DNA of 64,000 nt, from positions 70,527,133 through 70,591,132 of the forward strand of contig NC_132911.1 in the NCBI RefSeq assembly GCF_047675955.1, written 5' to 3'. The translations under genes and the position numbers were made by a program. Source of the stretch: Chlorocebus sabaeus (Eukaryota; Chordata; Mammalia; Primates; Cercopithecidae). Numbering within the stretch: the first letter of the stretch is position 1; the number at the start of each line of letters is the position of its first letter. The notes beneath the pieces are model-generated. The model did no database searches. It saw only the letters and a list, made by a program, of their open reading frames with translations, and was not told where the DNA came from. This document shows positions 22,579-33,445 of the stretch, piece by piece.

Positions 22579-23573
22579 CTGAGAAATAAAAATAAAATCC
22601 TAAGCCCCCCAACCAACTCTTCTTGGCCCAGAGTAACCTTGAAAACTGAGTTCTCGGCCATGATAGGATAGGAGGTCAGAGAAGCCTCTTGTTATACCCC
22701 CTCCCTCACTAACTAGAATTATGCTTTCTTCCCCAAGGGCTAAACAGAAGCCAACCCTTTCAAAAGATTCCACTGGCATGGTGGCACACGTCTGTAACCC
22801 CAGAACTTTGGGAGGCCAAGGAGGGAGGATTGCTTAAGCCTAGGAGTTCAACTCCCGCCTGGGTGACATGGCGAAACCTGTCTCTACAAAAACTTAGCTA
22901 GGCATAGTGGTATACACCTGTAGTCCCAGCTACTCAGGAGGCTGATGTAGGAGGATAACTTCAGCCCAGGAGGCAGAGGCTGCAGGGAGCTATGATCATG
23001 CCACTGCACTCCAGCCTGGTGACAGAACAAGATCCTGTCTCCAAAAAAAAATAAAAAAGGACTCCACCACTGCTTTAACCAACTGCCTGACGCCGCCCTT
23101 CCTTTTGTTATTCTGGCACAACAACCAACAGCATTTCTTCCTGCTAAGAGACCACTGACCATAGAACAATTCTGGCCAGCCTACAGAGAATGCATAGTAA
23201 AGGTTTTTGTGTCCTCTGCCTTGCCTTTTGACATCAGAGGGCCAAAAATTCCACCATCAGATCATCCTAACACTGCCATTTTTTTGTACATGGGACCTAT
23301 GAATGAGGTATGAAGCTCAATTGCACATGTGCACATTTCTCCTTTCATAAATATTCATGACTCCTCCTCTGTCTTATATACATTATATATATCAAACCAT
23401 TCCCATCAGCATAAGTTTCTGCTTCCTTTGCTCCTCCCTTGAAGTGTCTGTCCAGCTTCTTACTGAAGGCTATGCTTCCCAGCCTGTCAGAATGGCCCCC
23501 CTGCAGGTTGCAACCCTTTATGAGAAATAAGGATCTCCTTTTCAAATTTATGACTCTTATTCTTCAGCTGACA
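22579..23573 (+). mobile_element. ERV LTR copy 2 of the family at 6538, split by an Alu
   Basis: About 709 bp without the Alu (22774-23059). Same orientation and collinear with 6538-7576. The Alu sits at a different point, so the two LTRs were hit independently. CATAAATATTCATGACTCC (23346-23364) aligns with the site where the first copy received its Alu. Confidence 0.7.
22774..23059 (+). mobile_element. Alu (J-like, old)
   Basis: Diverged from the S/Y consensus ('gggagctatgatcatgccac'). Target-site duplication GATTCCAC/GACTCCAC at 22766-22773 and 23060-23067. Confidence 0.93.
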
Positions 23574-23589
23574 AAGCAAATTGGCAAAA

Positions 23590-24825
23590 ATGTAAAACAA
23601 GGTGACTCCTCTCACAAATTTGTATTTGGACAAATATAGTTTGATTTCATAGAAATGGGTTAATTATATTAACACAAAATGAGTTTTTTTATTATTAAGA
23701 TTAATTAATGTGTAATTTTTTAAATTTCTCAGTTTTAAATTTCAATATCATAAATATCTATAGATATAACTCACATCAACAAAAGCAGAGAGACTCAATA
23801 GTTTGTAAGAGTGGACTACGGTCTTAAGAGAAAAAGTTTGAAGACTGCTGCCCTAGTGTAATGCCCAGCAAAATGGAACTTTAAATATTCTTTATGGAAA
23901 GAATCATCATTTGGAAATTGCCAATTGTTGCTTGGTTTTTGATAGTAGTGAGAGTGAGTTGCCCTGAAGCCTTGCTTGTTTCTGGACAAGTCATCAAAAT
24001 GGCCCCTTGAGTCACTCAACAAACATGCTAGCACCAGGGCCCCACTCCCTGTCCCCAAACACATTCCATTAATGGATTAAGCTTGAAGATTGCCTGAGGG
24101 GTGGATAAGTTTGCATAACAAGCCCAGGGGCTTTGTGAAAAAGAAGGAATTGGGAAATCCATCTCATTTGCTTCCTGCTTTGAAGTTACTATAGTTATGG
24201 AAGTTATGAAAGTTAGGGAAGCAGTACCCTCAGGGTCACCCTGGCATTAGAGCTCGGATGGTCCAAGGGAATCTCACCAGGCCGTAGAGGCAGCTAACCA
24301 CAGGGAAGTGCCTATTGATCCATGAACAGACTAAAAAAGCCACGTCGTTAAAGGACGTGCTCATTGAGAACCTTGGGCTACTTAGGCATGAGGCTCCTAT
24401 GGGTGTAGGAGGCACTGCTCTCCCCACCCTGCCTGAGTCAGTACTGCCAAAGCAGCTGTGGCAGTGCCAGCAGGCTTTGTATGTGGCAACCTCCACACCA
24501 CCTCACTTTCTGCAGCAGACAGCCCCTGGATGACCCTACTAGATGCCCAAGCCAGGGCAGTGACAGTGTGCTTAGGGTACTGAACACTTTTCTGTCTCCA
24601 AAGCAATATGAACCAAGGCTCACAGCCTGGATTAAATCCCTGGGAAACAGGAACTGGTCACAGGAGGGCTCACCTCCCACCTTCACCTCAGACCCAGAAC
24701 CTCCTATTCCAAAGGCAGATCGGGCCTCAGGTGTACCAGTTAGGGGTGACATCTGAGTCTCTATGGGGTGATGTTGTTTGCACTCTAAACTGATGACATC
24801 GGACATCTCATTTTCAGCTTTACTC
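23590..24825. other. Unassigned sequence
   Basis: AT-rich at the left, more GC-rich at 24310-24790. Several overlapping ORFs exist but none has a recognisable domain, and the longest runs into an LTR. Confidence 0.4.
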
Positions 24826-24826
24826 C

Positions 24827-25290
24827 TGTGGTAGGCAGAATAATCTCCCCCTTCCCCAGAAAATGTCCATGTCCTAAGCCCTGGAACCTGTGAATATGTC
24901 ACCTTACATGACAAAGGGACTCTGCAGATGTGACTAAGTTTGAAGCTCCTAAACCAATAAGGCAAACCCTTAAAAGCAGAGACCCTTTCCCACTGTGGTG
25001 AGAGAGAGACAGGATGACAGAAGGAGGTGCAGAGGGAGACAACGAGAGGAAGCCTCTACCAGCCACACGGAGGAAGGCGCCATGAGCCAAGGACACTGGA
25101 AAAGGGCTAGAAACAGATTCTCCCCTGGGGCCTTCAGAACTGAATGTAGTTCTGCCAACATCTTGATTTTAGCCCTATGGGACCCACATTGGAACTTCTG
25201 ACATCCAAGAACTGTAAGATAATACATTTGTATTGTTTAAGCGGTTAAGTTTGTGTTAATTTGTCACAGCAACACTAGAAAACAAATACA
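24827..25290 (+). mobile_element. MLT1-type LTR (ERVL-MaLR)
   Basis: Starts TGTGGTAGGCAGAATAAT and ends near 'cactagaaaacaaataca'. Between them, 'gactctgcagatgtgactaag', 'agattctcccctggggcc' and 'agaactgtaagataatacattt' follow MaLR LTR order. Confidence 0.88.
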
Positions 25291-25342
25291 ATTACCAAAA
25301 AAAACCAAAAAAACAAAAAAAAAAAGACAAATACAATTACCA
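25282..25342 (+). mobile_element. Poly(A)-only insertion with 16-bp target duplication
   Basis: The 16-mer ACAAATACAATTACCA is perfect at 25282-25297 and 25327-25342. Between the copies lie 29 bases that are almost all A with a few C and a G. This is the pattern left by L1-driven insertion when only the tail is copied. Confidence 0.8.
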
Positions 25343-25344
25343 AT

Positions 25345-25575
25345 CAGTGCCTTGCTCAAAGCGAATTCCTAAACTCTGTTCGAGAATTGTGTGTGGAAGT
25401 AGCCAGAAGGGACCAGCTGAGCCCAGGTGAATGGAAGCCTCTGGAGCGGCTGAATCGCTGGGATCCGATCAGCAGGAGACACTGCAAGAAATGTGGCAAG
25501 GAGCCCTGTGACCGGTCACCCCCGGGCCCAGGAGCACGTGATGCTAAAGATTATGTGAAAGATTATTGACCTCTG
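25345..25575. other. GC-rich, CpG-retaining stretch of unknown nature
   Basis: About 170 bp (25365-25545) with eight CpG (e.g. GAGCGGCTGAATCGCTGG, ATCCGATC, ACCGGTC, CCCGGG, CACGTG) in a window otherwise poor in CpG. A 60-codon + frame runs 25387-25569 but I recognise no domain. It could be a young insertion, an exon or a regulatory patch. Confidence 0.4.
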
Positions 25576-25602
25576 CTGCATACACTCTCAAGTCTTCATT
25601 AA

Positions 25603-25910
25603 TTTGTTCTTTTTCTTGAGACAGGGTCTTATCTGTTACTCAGGCCAGAATGCAGTGGTGCGATCACAGCTCACTGCAGCCTCAACTTCAACCTCCCTGG
25701 CTCAAGCAATTCTCCCACTTTAGCCTCTCAAGAGGCTAGAACTACAGGCACGCACCACCATGCCTGGCTAATTTTTTATATTTTTTTGTAGAGACAGGGT
25801 TTCGCTACATTGCTCAGGCTGGCCTCGAACTCCTGGGCTCAAGCGATTCTCCCACCTTGGCCCTCCCAAAGAGGTGGAATTACAGGCATGAGCCACTGTG
25901 CCTGGCCTAG
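25603..25910 (-). mobile_element. Alu (J-like)
   Basis: Full Alu in reverse ('gcgatcacagctcactgcagcc'). Target-site duplication GTCTTCATTAA at 25592-25602 and 25911-25921. Confidence 0.96.
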
Positions 25911-25921
25911 GTCTTCATTAA

Positions 25922-26079
25922 GTATTGAGGTTACCTTATGAATCATCTAGTCCTTGCATCTGCTTGATTCCTCCATCAAATGGCAAAAGTTATTTTTGTG
26001 ACATTGTAAACATTTTGTTTGCAAGTGGAGGCCTTGCTCTTGGCTTCCCAGAGGATCTAGGAGAGGTCTTCTCATATTT
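25922..26079. other. Unassigned sequence
   Basis: No feature recognised. Confidence 0.4.
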
Positions 26080-26185
26080 AACAGTGAGAATAATTAGGAC
26101 TTACTCATGGAATCCTCATAAAGATTTAATAAATGATGCATATCAAGTACCTGGCACATCTTAAGTCCCTAATAAGTGTTTTTAA
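26080..26185 (+). mobile_element. MIR 3' part
   Basis: 'ggaatcctcataaagatttaataaatgatgcatatcaagtacctggcacatc' follows the right half of MIR. Confidence 0.75.
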
Positions 26186-26417
26186 TATGATGGAGGATGG
26201 GTAGGTTTTTTTAAGGGGCCCAAGAGTTACATTTACTTCATTTTAAACCAGGCAAATGATCCTTAAGGAAAGATTCATCCAGGTGTTTGTGCCTCTCTTA
26301 TCAGTGCAGCTGATGGAGGAAGTCACAGCTGCCAGCCAAATTAAAGTTGGATCATGGCCATTCCCAAGAGCAAAATTTATCCTCAACAACTCAAAGAATA
26401 ATATTTAATGCTTACTG
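26186..26417. other. Unassigned sequence
   Basis: No feature recognised. Confidence 0.4.
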
Positions 26418-26418
26418 G

Positions 26419-26781
26419 GTAATATGGTTTAGCTGCGTTCCCACCTAAATCTCATCTTGAATTGTAGCTCCCATAATTCCCACATGTTGTAGAAGGGACC
26501 CCGTGGGAGATAACTGAATCATGGGGACAGTTTCCCCCATACTGTTCTCCTGGTAGTGACTAAGTCTCACAAAATCTGATGACTTTGTAAGGAGTTTCCT
26601 CTTTCACTTGACTTTTATTCTCTCTTGTCTACTGCCATGTGAGACGTGCCTTTCACCTTCCGCCATGATTGTGAGGTCTCCCCAGTCACATGGAACTGTG
26701 AGTGTATTAAACTTCTTTTTCTTTATAAATTACCCAGTGTCATGTATGTCTTTATCAGCAGCATATAAATGGACTAATACA
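26419..26781 (+). mobile_element. MSTA/THE1-type LTR (ERVL-MaLR)
   Basis: 'atatggtttagctgcgttccc', 'aaatctcatcttgaattgtagctcccataat', 'ctgaatcatggggac' and the end 'ggactaataca' are diagnostic of MST/THE1 LTRs. The flanks share CTGG, a probable short duplication. Confidence 0.93.
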
Positions 26782-26794
26782 CTGGGGACTGGCC

Positions 26795-26950
26795 ATGTGG
26801 CTCTGTCTTACAGACCTGGAGTAAAGCACAGTGCAGACAGGTTAGCAAATTGCCCCCAATCACACAGGTGGAAAGTGGTGGAGCCAGGGCACAAACCCAG
26901 TCAGTCTGCTCAGAAGTCCGTGTCTTTAGTCACTGAAACATACTCTCTCT
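26795..26950 (-). mobile_element. MIR
   Basis: 'cagacaggttagcaaattgcccccaatcacacagg' and 'ggagccagggcacaaaccc' in MIR order, reverse. Confidence 0.8.
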
Positions 26951-27193
26951 CGATCAAGCCATAATATGAAATAGAAATCGTGATAAATCACACCTATTAT
27001 GTACTGATCTCCTCACCAAGAAAGAGACAAGTATTAATTGGTTATTAATGACTTAAAGGAGCCTGCCTTCTCAAAAGGTCAAATATTTCCTGGCAACTTT
27101 TCAATACCACAATGTGGGACAGGTTTAACTGACCTTACTTAACTACTTCTGTTGGGTGTTAAGCAGTGTTTGAAATTTTTGAACAAAACCAAC
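26951..27193. other. Unassigned sequence
   Basis: No feature recognised. Confidence 0.4.
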
Positions 27194-27194
27194 A

Positions 27195-27348
27195 CAGATG
27201 GTCCTTGGCTTACAATAGGGTTATATACCACTACACCCATTGTAAGTTGAAATCACTGTAAGTGGACAGTGTATTTAATACCTTTAGAAACTCATTATAA
27301 AACCGAAAACTTCTAAGTCAAACCATGGTAAGTTGGGGACCGTCTAAG
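27195..27348. mobile_element. Small DNA-transposon-like MITE
   Basis: About 150 bp with inverted ends: 'gatggtccttggcttacaat' at the left pairs with 'catggtaagttggggaccgtc' at the right. This looks like a Tc1/mariner (Tigger) type nonautonomous element; the family name is uncertain. Confidence 0.7.
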
Positions 27349-27351
27349 TGC

Positions 27352-27884
27352 TGATGAGGTTCAGGATATGCTACCCAAAATATGGCATATTGAATATTTT
27401 ATGCTGGAGGAATTTGAGAGATAACATATACAGGAAGGTGTCTCTGAATTTCCCTCCCCTCTCCCCTGCAGCAGGTCATAAATCCTAGAAAGAGTTTTCT
27501 CAACTTCCCCTGAAGCAGGTCATAAGACTCTCGTGTGAGAGGTGCCTGCCCTATACCCAGGTGAAAGGAGCATCCTTTTCTCTGAAGACACAGAAAAATC
27601 TGAACAAACAGGCCCTGCTAAGTTTCCCCCAGTTTATTACCACTGATCACAATCTTTGCCCTATCATTTCTCCATGACCGTGGACTCTTCATCAAGCCTA
27701 CTATAAAAACACACTCGGGTTTAACAGTTCCTCAGGGTCTTCACTTTTTATAAAGGTTCTTGTGTCACATAAAACTTATATTAAGTAACTTTGTGTGGTT
27801 TTCTCTTGATGATCTGTCTTTTGTTACAGAGATCTCAGCCAGGAACCTAGGATGGTGAGAAGAAAAGATAGTTCTCTCCTACAT
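27352..27884 (+). mobile_element. ERV LTR copy 1 of a second family seen twice
   Basis: 'gatatgctac', 'gcaggtcataagactct-gtgtgagaggtgcc', 'cccccagtttattacca', 'gttcttgtgtcacataaaacttata' and 'gtcttttgttaca' are shared in order with 35820-36650. About 530 bp. CTATAAAA (near 27701) may be its TATA box. Confidence 0.7.
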
Positions 27885-29380
27885 ACCTTTTAATATTATT
27901 TCAGGAGGAACATGAGAAGTATCTTTCAGATGAGTTATTCTGCTTGGCTCTATAGGCCCAGGATATTGTGCAAAGAAGGAAGTGGTTTGAGAAGGTATGG
28001 AAAGGAAATATTAATCCAGACATAGACCTAGGACTTGAAGGTATCCATTTAATCCTCTCTCCTTTGAGTTTCTCCCTAGGAATTCTGCTAACACCGTTTC
28101 CTTGCTGGGTAATTGGTTATCTTGCTTTTCAGTGGCTGCCCCAGTGAACCCAGCGGTGTTGGTTGATCTCATCCCTAAGTCATTACTTTCTACTTTGCAC
28201 TTTTCCTGGCTAGATCTCAAGAGGCTATTTAAACAATAATTACCTCTCGTAGTCCCTCAGGAAGGAAGCCCCCTCTGAGACCAGGGAAGAGTCATTTGAG
28301 GTGTAAATGAGAGAAAATGTCATAGGAACCGGAGATTTGAGCACCTTCCTCCCTGCCTGAGGCTTTGTCTTTGTAGCTGCCCCTCCAGTGCCAGTTTGTC
28401 TGGGCTTCCCTGTGATTTCCTTTCTTCTTCTTGTGGGGTTTCTTAGTACCCCTGTAAGATCGTCAGGGCATTTGGGAGAGACTATGAAATTAAAAGCTTT
28501 TACGCTTAGTTTTCTTCCTTTCCCTACTCCTCATTCCACCATCTCTGCAAACACCATCCCTGCAAAACTACTCTAGAAATATCTTAATCAAAGCTTTTCC
28601 CCCAGATGAGGCAACATAGCTGAGTCTGTCACATAATTTGGCGGGTAATTGGTCCTTTGTATCTAAGCCAACCACCTCCTGCCTGCATCACAGATAATAT
28701 AATTAGCAGCACAGGTAAGAAAATGAGTAGATTATTTTTTAGATGTACATACTCATAGATTTAAAGGTGAAATGATATGATGTCTATAAGTTACATTTAA
28801 ACAACTCAGCAAAAATAGATGAAGCAAATATGGCAATGTTAATTAAAAATCTAGATGTGCATACTACATGTTTATTACACTATTTTCTCTCCTAGTTGGA
28901 GTATTTGATTTTTTTAATAAAGATTTTTTAATGCATAAAGAAAATTAAGGAGGAAAAAAGAAAAATACTGTGGTAAAGGACTATTTCTGATGTCCTGCAA
29001 CATATTGTTCCCGTCAAGCCTGCACCTTGAGTCTGCACCTTCAGTTTGTTGGTGTTTATTTCCAAAGGCTTCATTACCTCAACAACATTAAAGGATGCAA
29101 CCTTCTGTCTGCTCATTACATTTGGCAGGGCCTGCAAACTGTCAGATTCCCTCTTCAGTTGCCTCTTGCAGATCCTCAATCAATTACAGCCCCAAAATTG
29201 CAAACTGCGGCACTCCAAGGTGGAGTCCTATGTGTGCCCCTGAGCCTCTCACCTGTGCATTTGCCTAAAAGGGCCAGGTAGGGTCAGACAGCCACAACTG
29301 CGAGCACTTCATGGCACCTGGCAAAGGCTGCTGGCACCCTGCTAGGCTGTTCTTCACACTGTCCATGCCTATTCTCACCA
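27885..29380. other. Unassigned, largely repeat-free sequence
   Basis: About 1.5 kb without a repeat I can name and without a supported gene. ORFs up to 84 codons only. Confidence 0.4.
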
Positions 29381-29384
29381 CCTT

Positions 29385-29500
29385 CTTTTGTTCAAGCTGT
29401 TCTGTTACACTGGATACCCTACATCCTTTTCTCAATTTCTAAATCCTATCTTTCAGTACTCAACCAAGTTAATATACTTCAATCTTTAATAAATCCAAAA
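29385..29500 (+). mobile_element. Possible L2 fragment
   Basis: 'tgttcaagctgttctgttacactgg' and 'tctttcagtactcaaccaag' resemble L2 3' sequence, weakly. Confidence 0.35.
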
Positions 29501-30120
29501 CGTTACCTGTCCATCTGAGTTTCTGCACTGTAGCCAAGTTTGCTCTCACTTGTGGACAAAGCAGCAGTGGTCACTCCCCACTTAGTGACTACAGTTGGAT
29601 CGCCCAAATCTAACTGTTGACCGCCAGCTAAAGAGCCCTTGAACTTTCATCTAGAGGGGGGCAATACAGTGATGGTAGGTAGGCAAGATTATCATTGTAC
29701 AGCAACTTTGTATGGAAGTTAGGGCCAGGTGTGTGAATAGGTTTCCTCTTGGAGGCTGACATGGTGTCAGTAGTCATGACTCAAAGTGGAGGAGGATTTT
29801 TGAGACTCCTATCAGGACTTGGGAAGGAGTGACGTAACTAATTTGTGATATTTGCCACGGATACAGGGATGGGGAAAAGTGCCAGACACTATGTATTTGG
29901 ATCCCTGGCTCAGGTCAGTAGGATACCAACAGTTTACTACAGCCTATAACAAATAGAAATTTAAAAAGCCAAGAGCATTAAAGCATCTACCAGATGATGC
30001 ACTTTGAATTCAAGATTTCTGGAGGAATGCAAGTGTAATTAGGGAAAAACAGAATCTTGTATTTTAAATAATTGTCAGCCACCAATACCATAGCAATTCA
30101 ATAATGTGACTGTCGCCTCA
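29501..30120. other. Unassigned sequence
   Basis: No feature recognised. Confidence 0.4.
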
Positions 30121-30124
30121 TTGC

Positions 30125-30205
30125 GCCATTTTATTCATTCATCCACTCATTCATCCATTCAACAAATGTTTTCTGAGAACCCATTAAATGTACCACATAC
30201 TAACA
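30125..30205 (+). repeat. Ancient interspersed repeat start (family X) with CATT repeats
   Basis: 'ttcattcatccactcattcatccattcaacaaatg' precedes a MIR. Confidence 0.5.
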
Positions 30206-30214
30206 TAAACAAAG

Positions 30215-30370
30215 TATAGCAGGTGTTACAGCATAGTGTTTAAGCATGGGATTTGAATGTCTTAGCTTCAAATCCTGACTCTACCACTCACTAACAAGTT
30301 TTCTAAAGTTACTTAGAACAGTGTCTAGCACATCAAAAGCCCTCAACAAATGTCAGTTTATGATCATCAT
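30215..30370 (+). mobile_element. MIR with internal deletion
   Basis: 'cagcatagtgtttaagcatgggatttgaat' (left end) and 'acttagaacagtgtctagcacatc' (right end), with the central core shortened. Confidence 0.85.
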
Positions 30371-30504
30371 CATGATCATCTGATAGTGGTAATAAAAAGA
30401 AGCAAGTGATCTAAGAAAGGAATACAGTACAGGAGTCTTCATGGGAGAACTAGTTATGTATTCTGATAGCACAATGTACTCTTTTGGTAACATTTATTTT
30501 ACCC

Positions 30505-30645
30505 TAAGTATTCAGTATTTGTCTTTCCTGTTAGCTTGTAAATTTCACAGGGGCAAACAACATGTCTGCTTTATTCTCTACTATATCCTTGGCCCACAAC
30601 AGATGCTCAGTAAATATTTCTCGACTGATTATGCGAGTGAATTAG
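30505..30645 (+). mobile_element. L2 3' end
   Basis: 'gcttgtaaatttcacaggggcaaacaacatgtctg' and 'acagatgctcagtaaatattt' are typical of the L2 3' end. Confidence 0.85.
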
Positions 30646-30848
30646 TATACAAGAACCATAAAGACACTGATACCACTCGCCGGTCAGCCCACTCTCCCCT
30701 CTCCGAGAGTGTTACTGTGCTTAATACATCTTTTGCTGTTTTGCTTTTTTTAAAAAAAAAAATTCTGTAAAGAGAAGTGCAGCACAACAGACTCGGACCA
30801 CTCAGGGGTAGTAATCATTCAGCCCTTGCATGAGGGCAGGTTTGGGAT

Positions 30849-31369
30849 TGTCAGAGGCATTCGAACCAGAGCGACTCCATTTTGAGTGAGGGCTAGGAAA
30901 ATGAAGCTGGTACTTGCTGGGCTGCACTCCCAGAAAATTAGGCATTCCTAGCCCCTAGATGTTTATTGTTAAGGGAACAAATTAAAAATGTTTACTGTAA
31001 CAAACTCAGACTTGGGAGCGTCCAGATATCCCGATATCTGGAGAACAAAGGCATTCGTAATTTTGCTTGAAAGATAATATTATCAATTCTTGCAAAATAT
31101 AGTAATGAAGAAAATTAATCCTTTATCACCAACCTTTGTAGCAGAACACATCTCCCCAAATATACAAGCATTGTACCTAGGGTGGACGCGTTCCTCCTCT
31201 TACTTTCAGGAACGTCCTGCTCTGTCTATGGAGTAGCTGTCCTTTCACCACTTCACTTTCTTAACAAACTTGCTTTTACCTCGCACTGAGGACTCGCCCT
31301 GAATTCTTTCTTGCGCGAGATCCAAGAACCTTCTTTTGGCGCCTGGATCAGGACCCCTTTCGGGTAACA
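30849..31369 (+). mobile_element. Solo class I ERV LTR (521 bp)
   Basis: TG at 30849, CA at 31368-31369, flanked by the 4-bp duplication GGAT (30845-30848 and 31370-31373), as expected for gammaretrovirus-like ERVs. The U5-like end is CpG-rich ('ctcgccctgaattctttcttgcgcgag'). Contains a perfect 10-bp-arm inverted repeat at 31021-31042. No internal retroviral sequence remains. Confidence 0.88.
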
Positions 31370-31373
31370 GGAT

Positions 31374-32900
31374 GAAGAGTTTTAGTCACCAGAAGAAACA
31401 CAGCCCACTTCATAAGTTTTGAATTAAAGCAATCCTATTAAGTGAACATAAGTTCAATAGATATTTAAATACCAAAATTAAAAAGAAAAACTTTTAATAC
31501 CAAAGGTTTTCTGATTTTCCATGGATTTCAGTGAAGAGGGAATTCTAGTATAGATGTTATAATAAAACGCAATGAGCCCCTTCTCTTCTCTTCTATAAAG
31601 GCAAAGATATATTTTCCAAATCATTTTTGCTGCGACTTCCCAAAGGAGACTCAAAGCTTGCCAAACTCAAATATTGTTAGAACTCGAATAATTCCAAACC
31701 TCACAGGAAGGCCAGTTTTTAATCACCTCTGGGATGTTCACTTTCAGTAAAGATATTTAGGGCTAAGAAAGAAAAAGCCCAAATATAGCTCTAAGATGTT
31801 GAACTGTCTACTTTTATAACTCCCTTGGTGATAGAATTGTTGTTGCTTTTCAAATCCTGCTGCAGTTTGACCCTTCCCAGCAGGAACTTGGTGATTAATA
31901 ATGCCTTTAATTGCTTTTCCTCCTGCCCTCGCAGCTGGTAGGAGAAGTGATATATGTATCACAAAGAAATGCTGAACCAAATTTTAAGGACAGAAAGGTA
32001 GGGATGTAGCTTTTGGGCTCTGCCTTCTTCCTGCATGATGGGGGGGCCTCCAAACCCCTCTTTGTTAAGGACAGCAGCTCAGCCCAGGTGCCAGTGAGTG
32101 GTCTTGGTCCCCATTGTCATTGCTGCTCCAACTTGTGACTGACAGGGAAGACTTCCTAGAGTCCCAGCCTTTGGTCCAGCTTTCCCCATCTGCCTCAAAG
32201 CCCTGAGGAGCATGAGTTAATGAACCAATGAACTGTGTTGCCTTCCTGGTATATTTTGCTGATAATTATTTGATGCAAGAGCTCAGGGACTCAAAATGCC
32301 TTTTAGGTCACAGGGAACCACGGCTTTTCTGATGCAGTCAATCAACTTGGAGTGCGCAGTAGGAGCTAAGGCTGTATGAATGGTGTCCTGCCTCAGTGCC
32401 TCTGATGGAATCTGATCAAATAGGGAAGCGTGGAGGAGGGGAGAGGGTGGTGATGAGCAATGAATGTGGCTTTGACTTACAAACTGACTTTTATATCATT
32501 TGAGATGATTCAGTAATTTTCTCAAAAGACAAATTGAATTTATATAATTAGGTTCCCCCAACTAGTGAAATCCTTTCTGATAACTCTATTCGTTTGCTTT
32601 TGATACTGATTCCTTAGGAGAACTGGTATGGACGGGGAGGGGATAGAGGGATTGGGACAGCCTCAAGCAGTAGATTGCCTTGAACTTTAAAAAGACAAGG
32701 ATCTAAAACTCCAAGGGACTCTTGCCAAGAAAACACATGCAAGATGCACAGAGACTTAATGACTGCAAAATGTATCGTTGGGGTAATAGATGTCATTTGT
32801 CCCCTCTGACTCTTGCTTCCTCTTTGATGTAGTTTACTTAAGGTTTCATAGAGGAGATTGAGAAAGGAGGTTACATTATATACCCTACAGGATTCAACTT
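31374..32900. other. Unassigned sequence
   Basis: About 1.5 kb with no repeat I can name and no supported gene; AT content moderate. Confidence 0.4.
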
Positions 32901-32904
32901 AGAA

Positions 32905-33445
32905 ATACTCAACTTGGGAATAAAGAAAATGTGGTATATATACAAAATGGAATATTAGTCAGCCTTAAAAAAAAATAAGAAAGAAAATTCTGTCTTTCAA
33001 CATCCAATAACATGGATGGACCTGGAAAACATTATACTAAGTGAAACAAGCCAGATAAGTGATCTCGCTTATCTATTAATCTAAAAAACTGAAACTCACA
33101 GAAGTAGAGAGTAGAATGGTGGTTACCAGGGGCTTGGGGCTGAGGGGAATGGAGGGAGGGAATGGGGAGTTGTTGGGCAGAAGATAAGAACTTTCAAATA
33201 GACAGAAGGAATAAGTTTTGAGATATATTACACAGTAGGGTAACTATGGCCATTAATATATTTCAAAATAACTAAGAGAGTAAATGTCAAATGTCTCACA
33301 ACAAAAAATAAGTGACAAGATAGATATGTTAATTAGCTTGATTTCACATTGTTTACATGTATCAAAACATCACATTGTACCCCCATAAATGTACACAATT
33401 ATGATTTGTCAATTTAAAATAATATTAATTTTAAAAATAGAAACT
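32905..33445 (+). mobile_element. L1 3' end (L1MA/MB-like)
   Basis: 'gtggtatatatacaaaatggaatattagtcagcc' (end of ORF2), 'gaatggtggttaccaggggc' and the 3' UTR 'cacattgtacccccataaatgtac'. 5' truncated. Confidence 0.92.

Noticed and set aside
6538..23573. The two related LTRs as 5' and 3' LTR of one provirus
   Set aside because: The 15 kb between them is MIR, L2, MER20, old L1 and unique DNA, not retroviral internal sequence.
24438..24965. 175-codon minus-strand ORF as a gene
   Set aside because: It begins inside an MLT1-type LTR (24827-25290), shows no domain, and overlaps equally long frames on the other strand.
25387..25569. 60-codon frame called as a zinc-binding protein because of CKKCGKEPC
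   Set aside because: A short CxxCxxxxC run alone is weak; there is no start context, homologue or exon structure that I can show.
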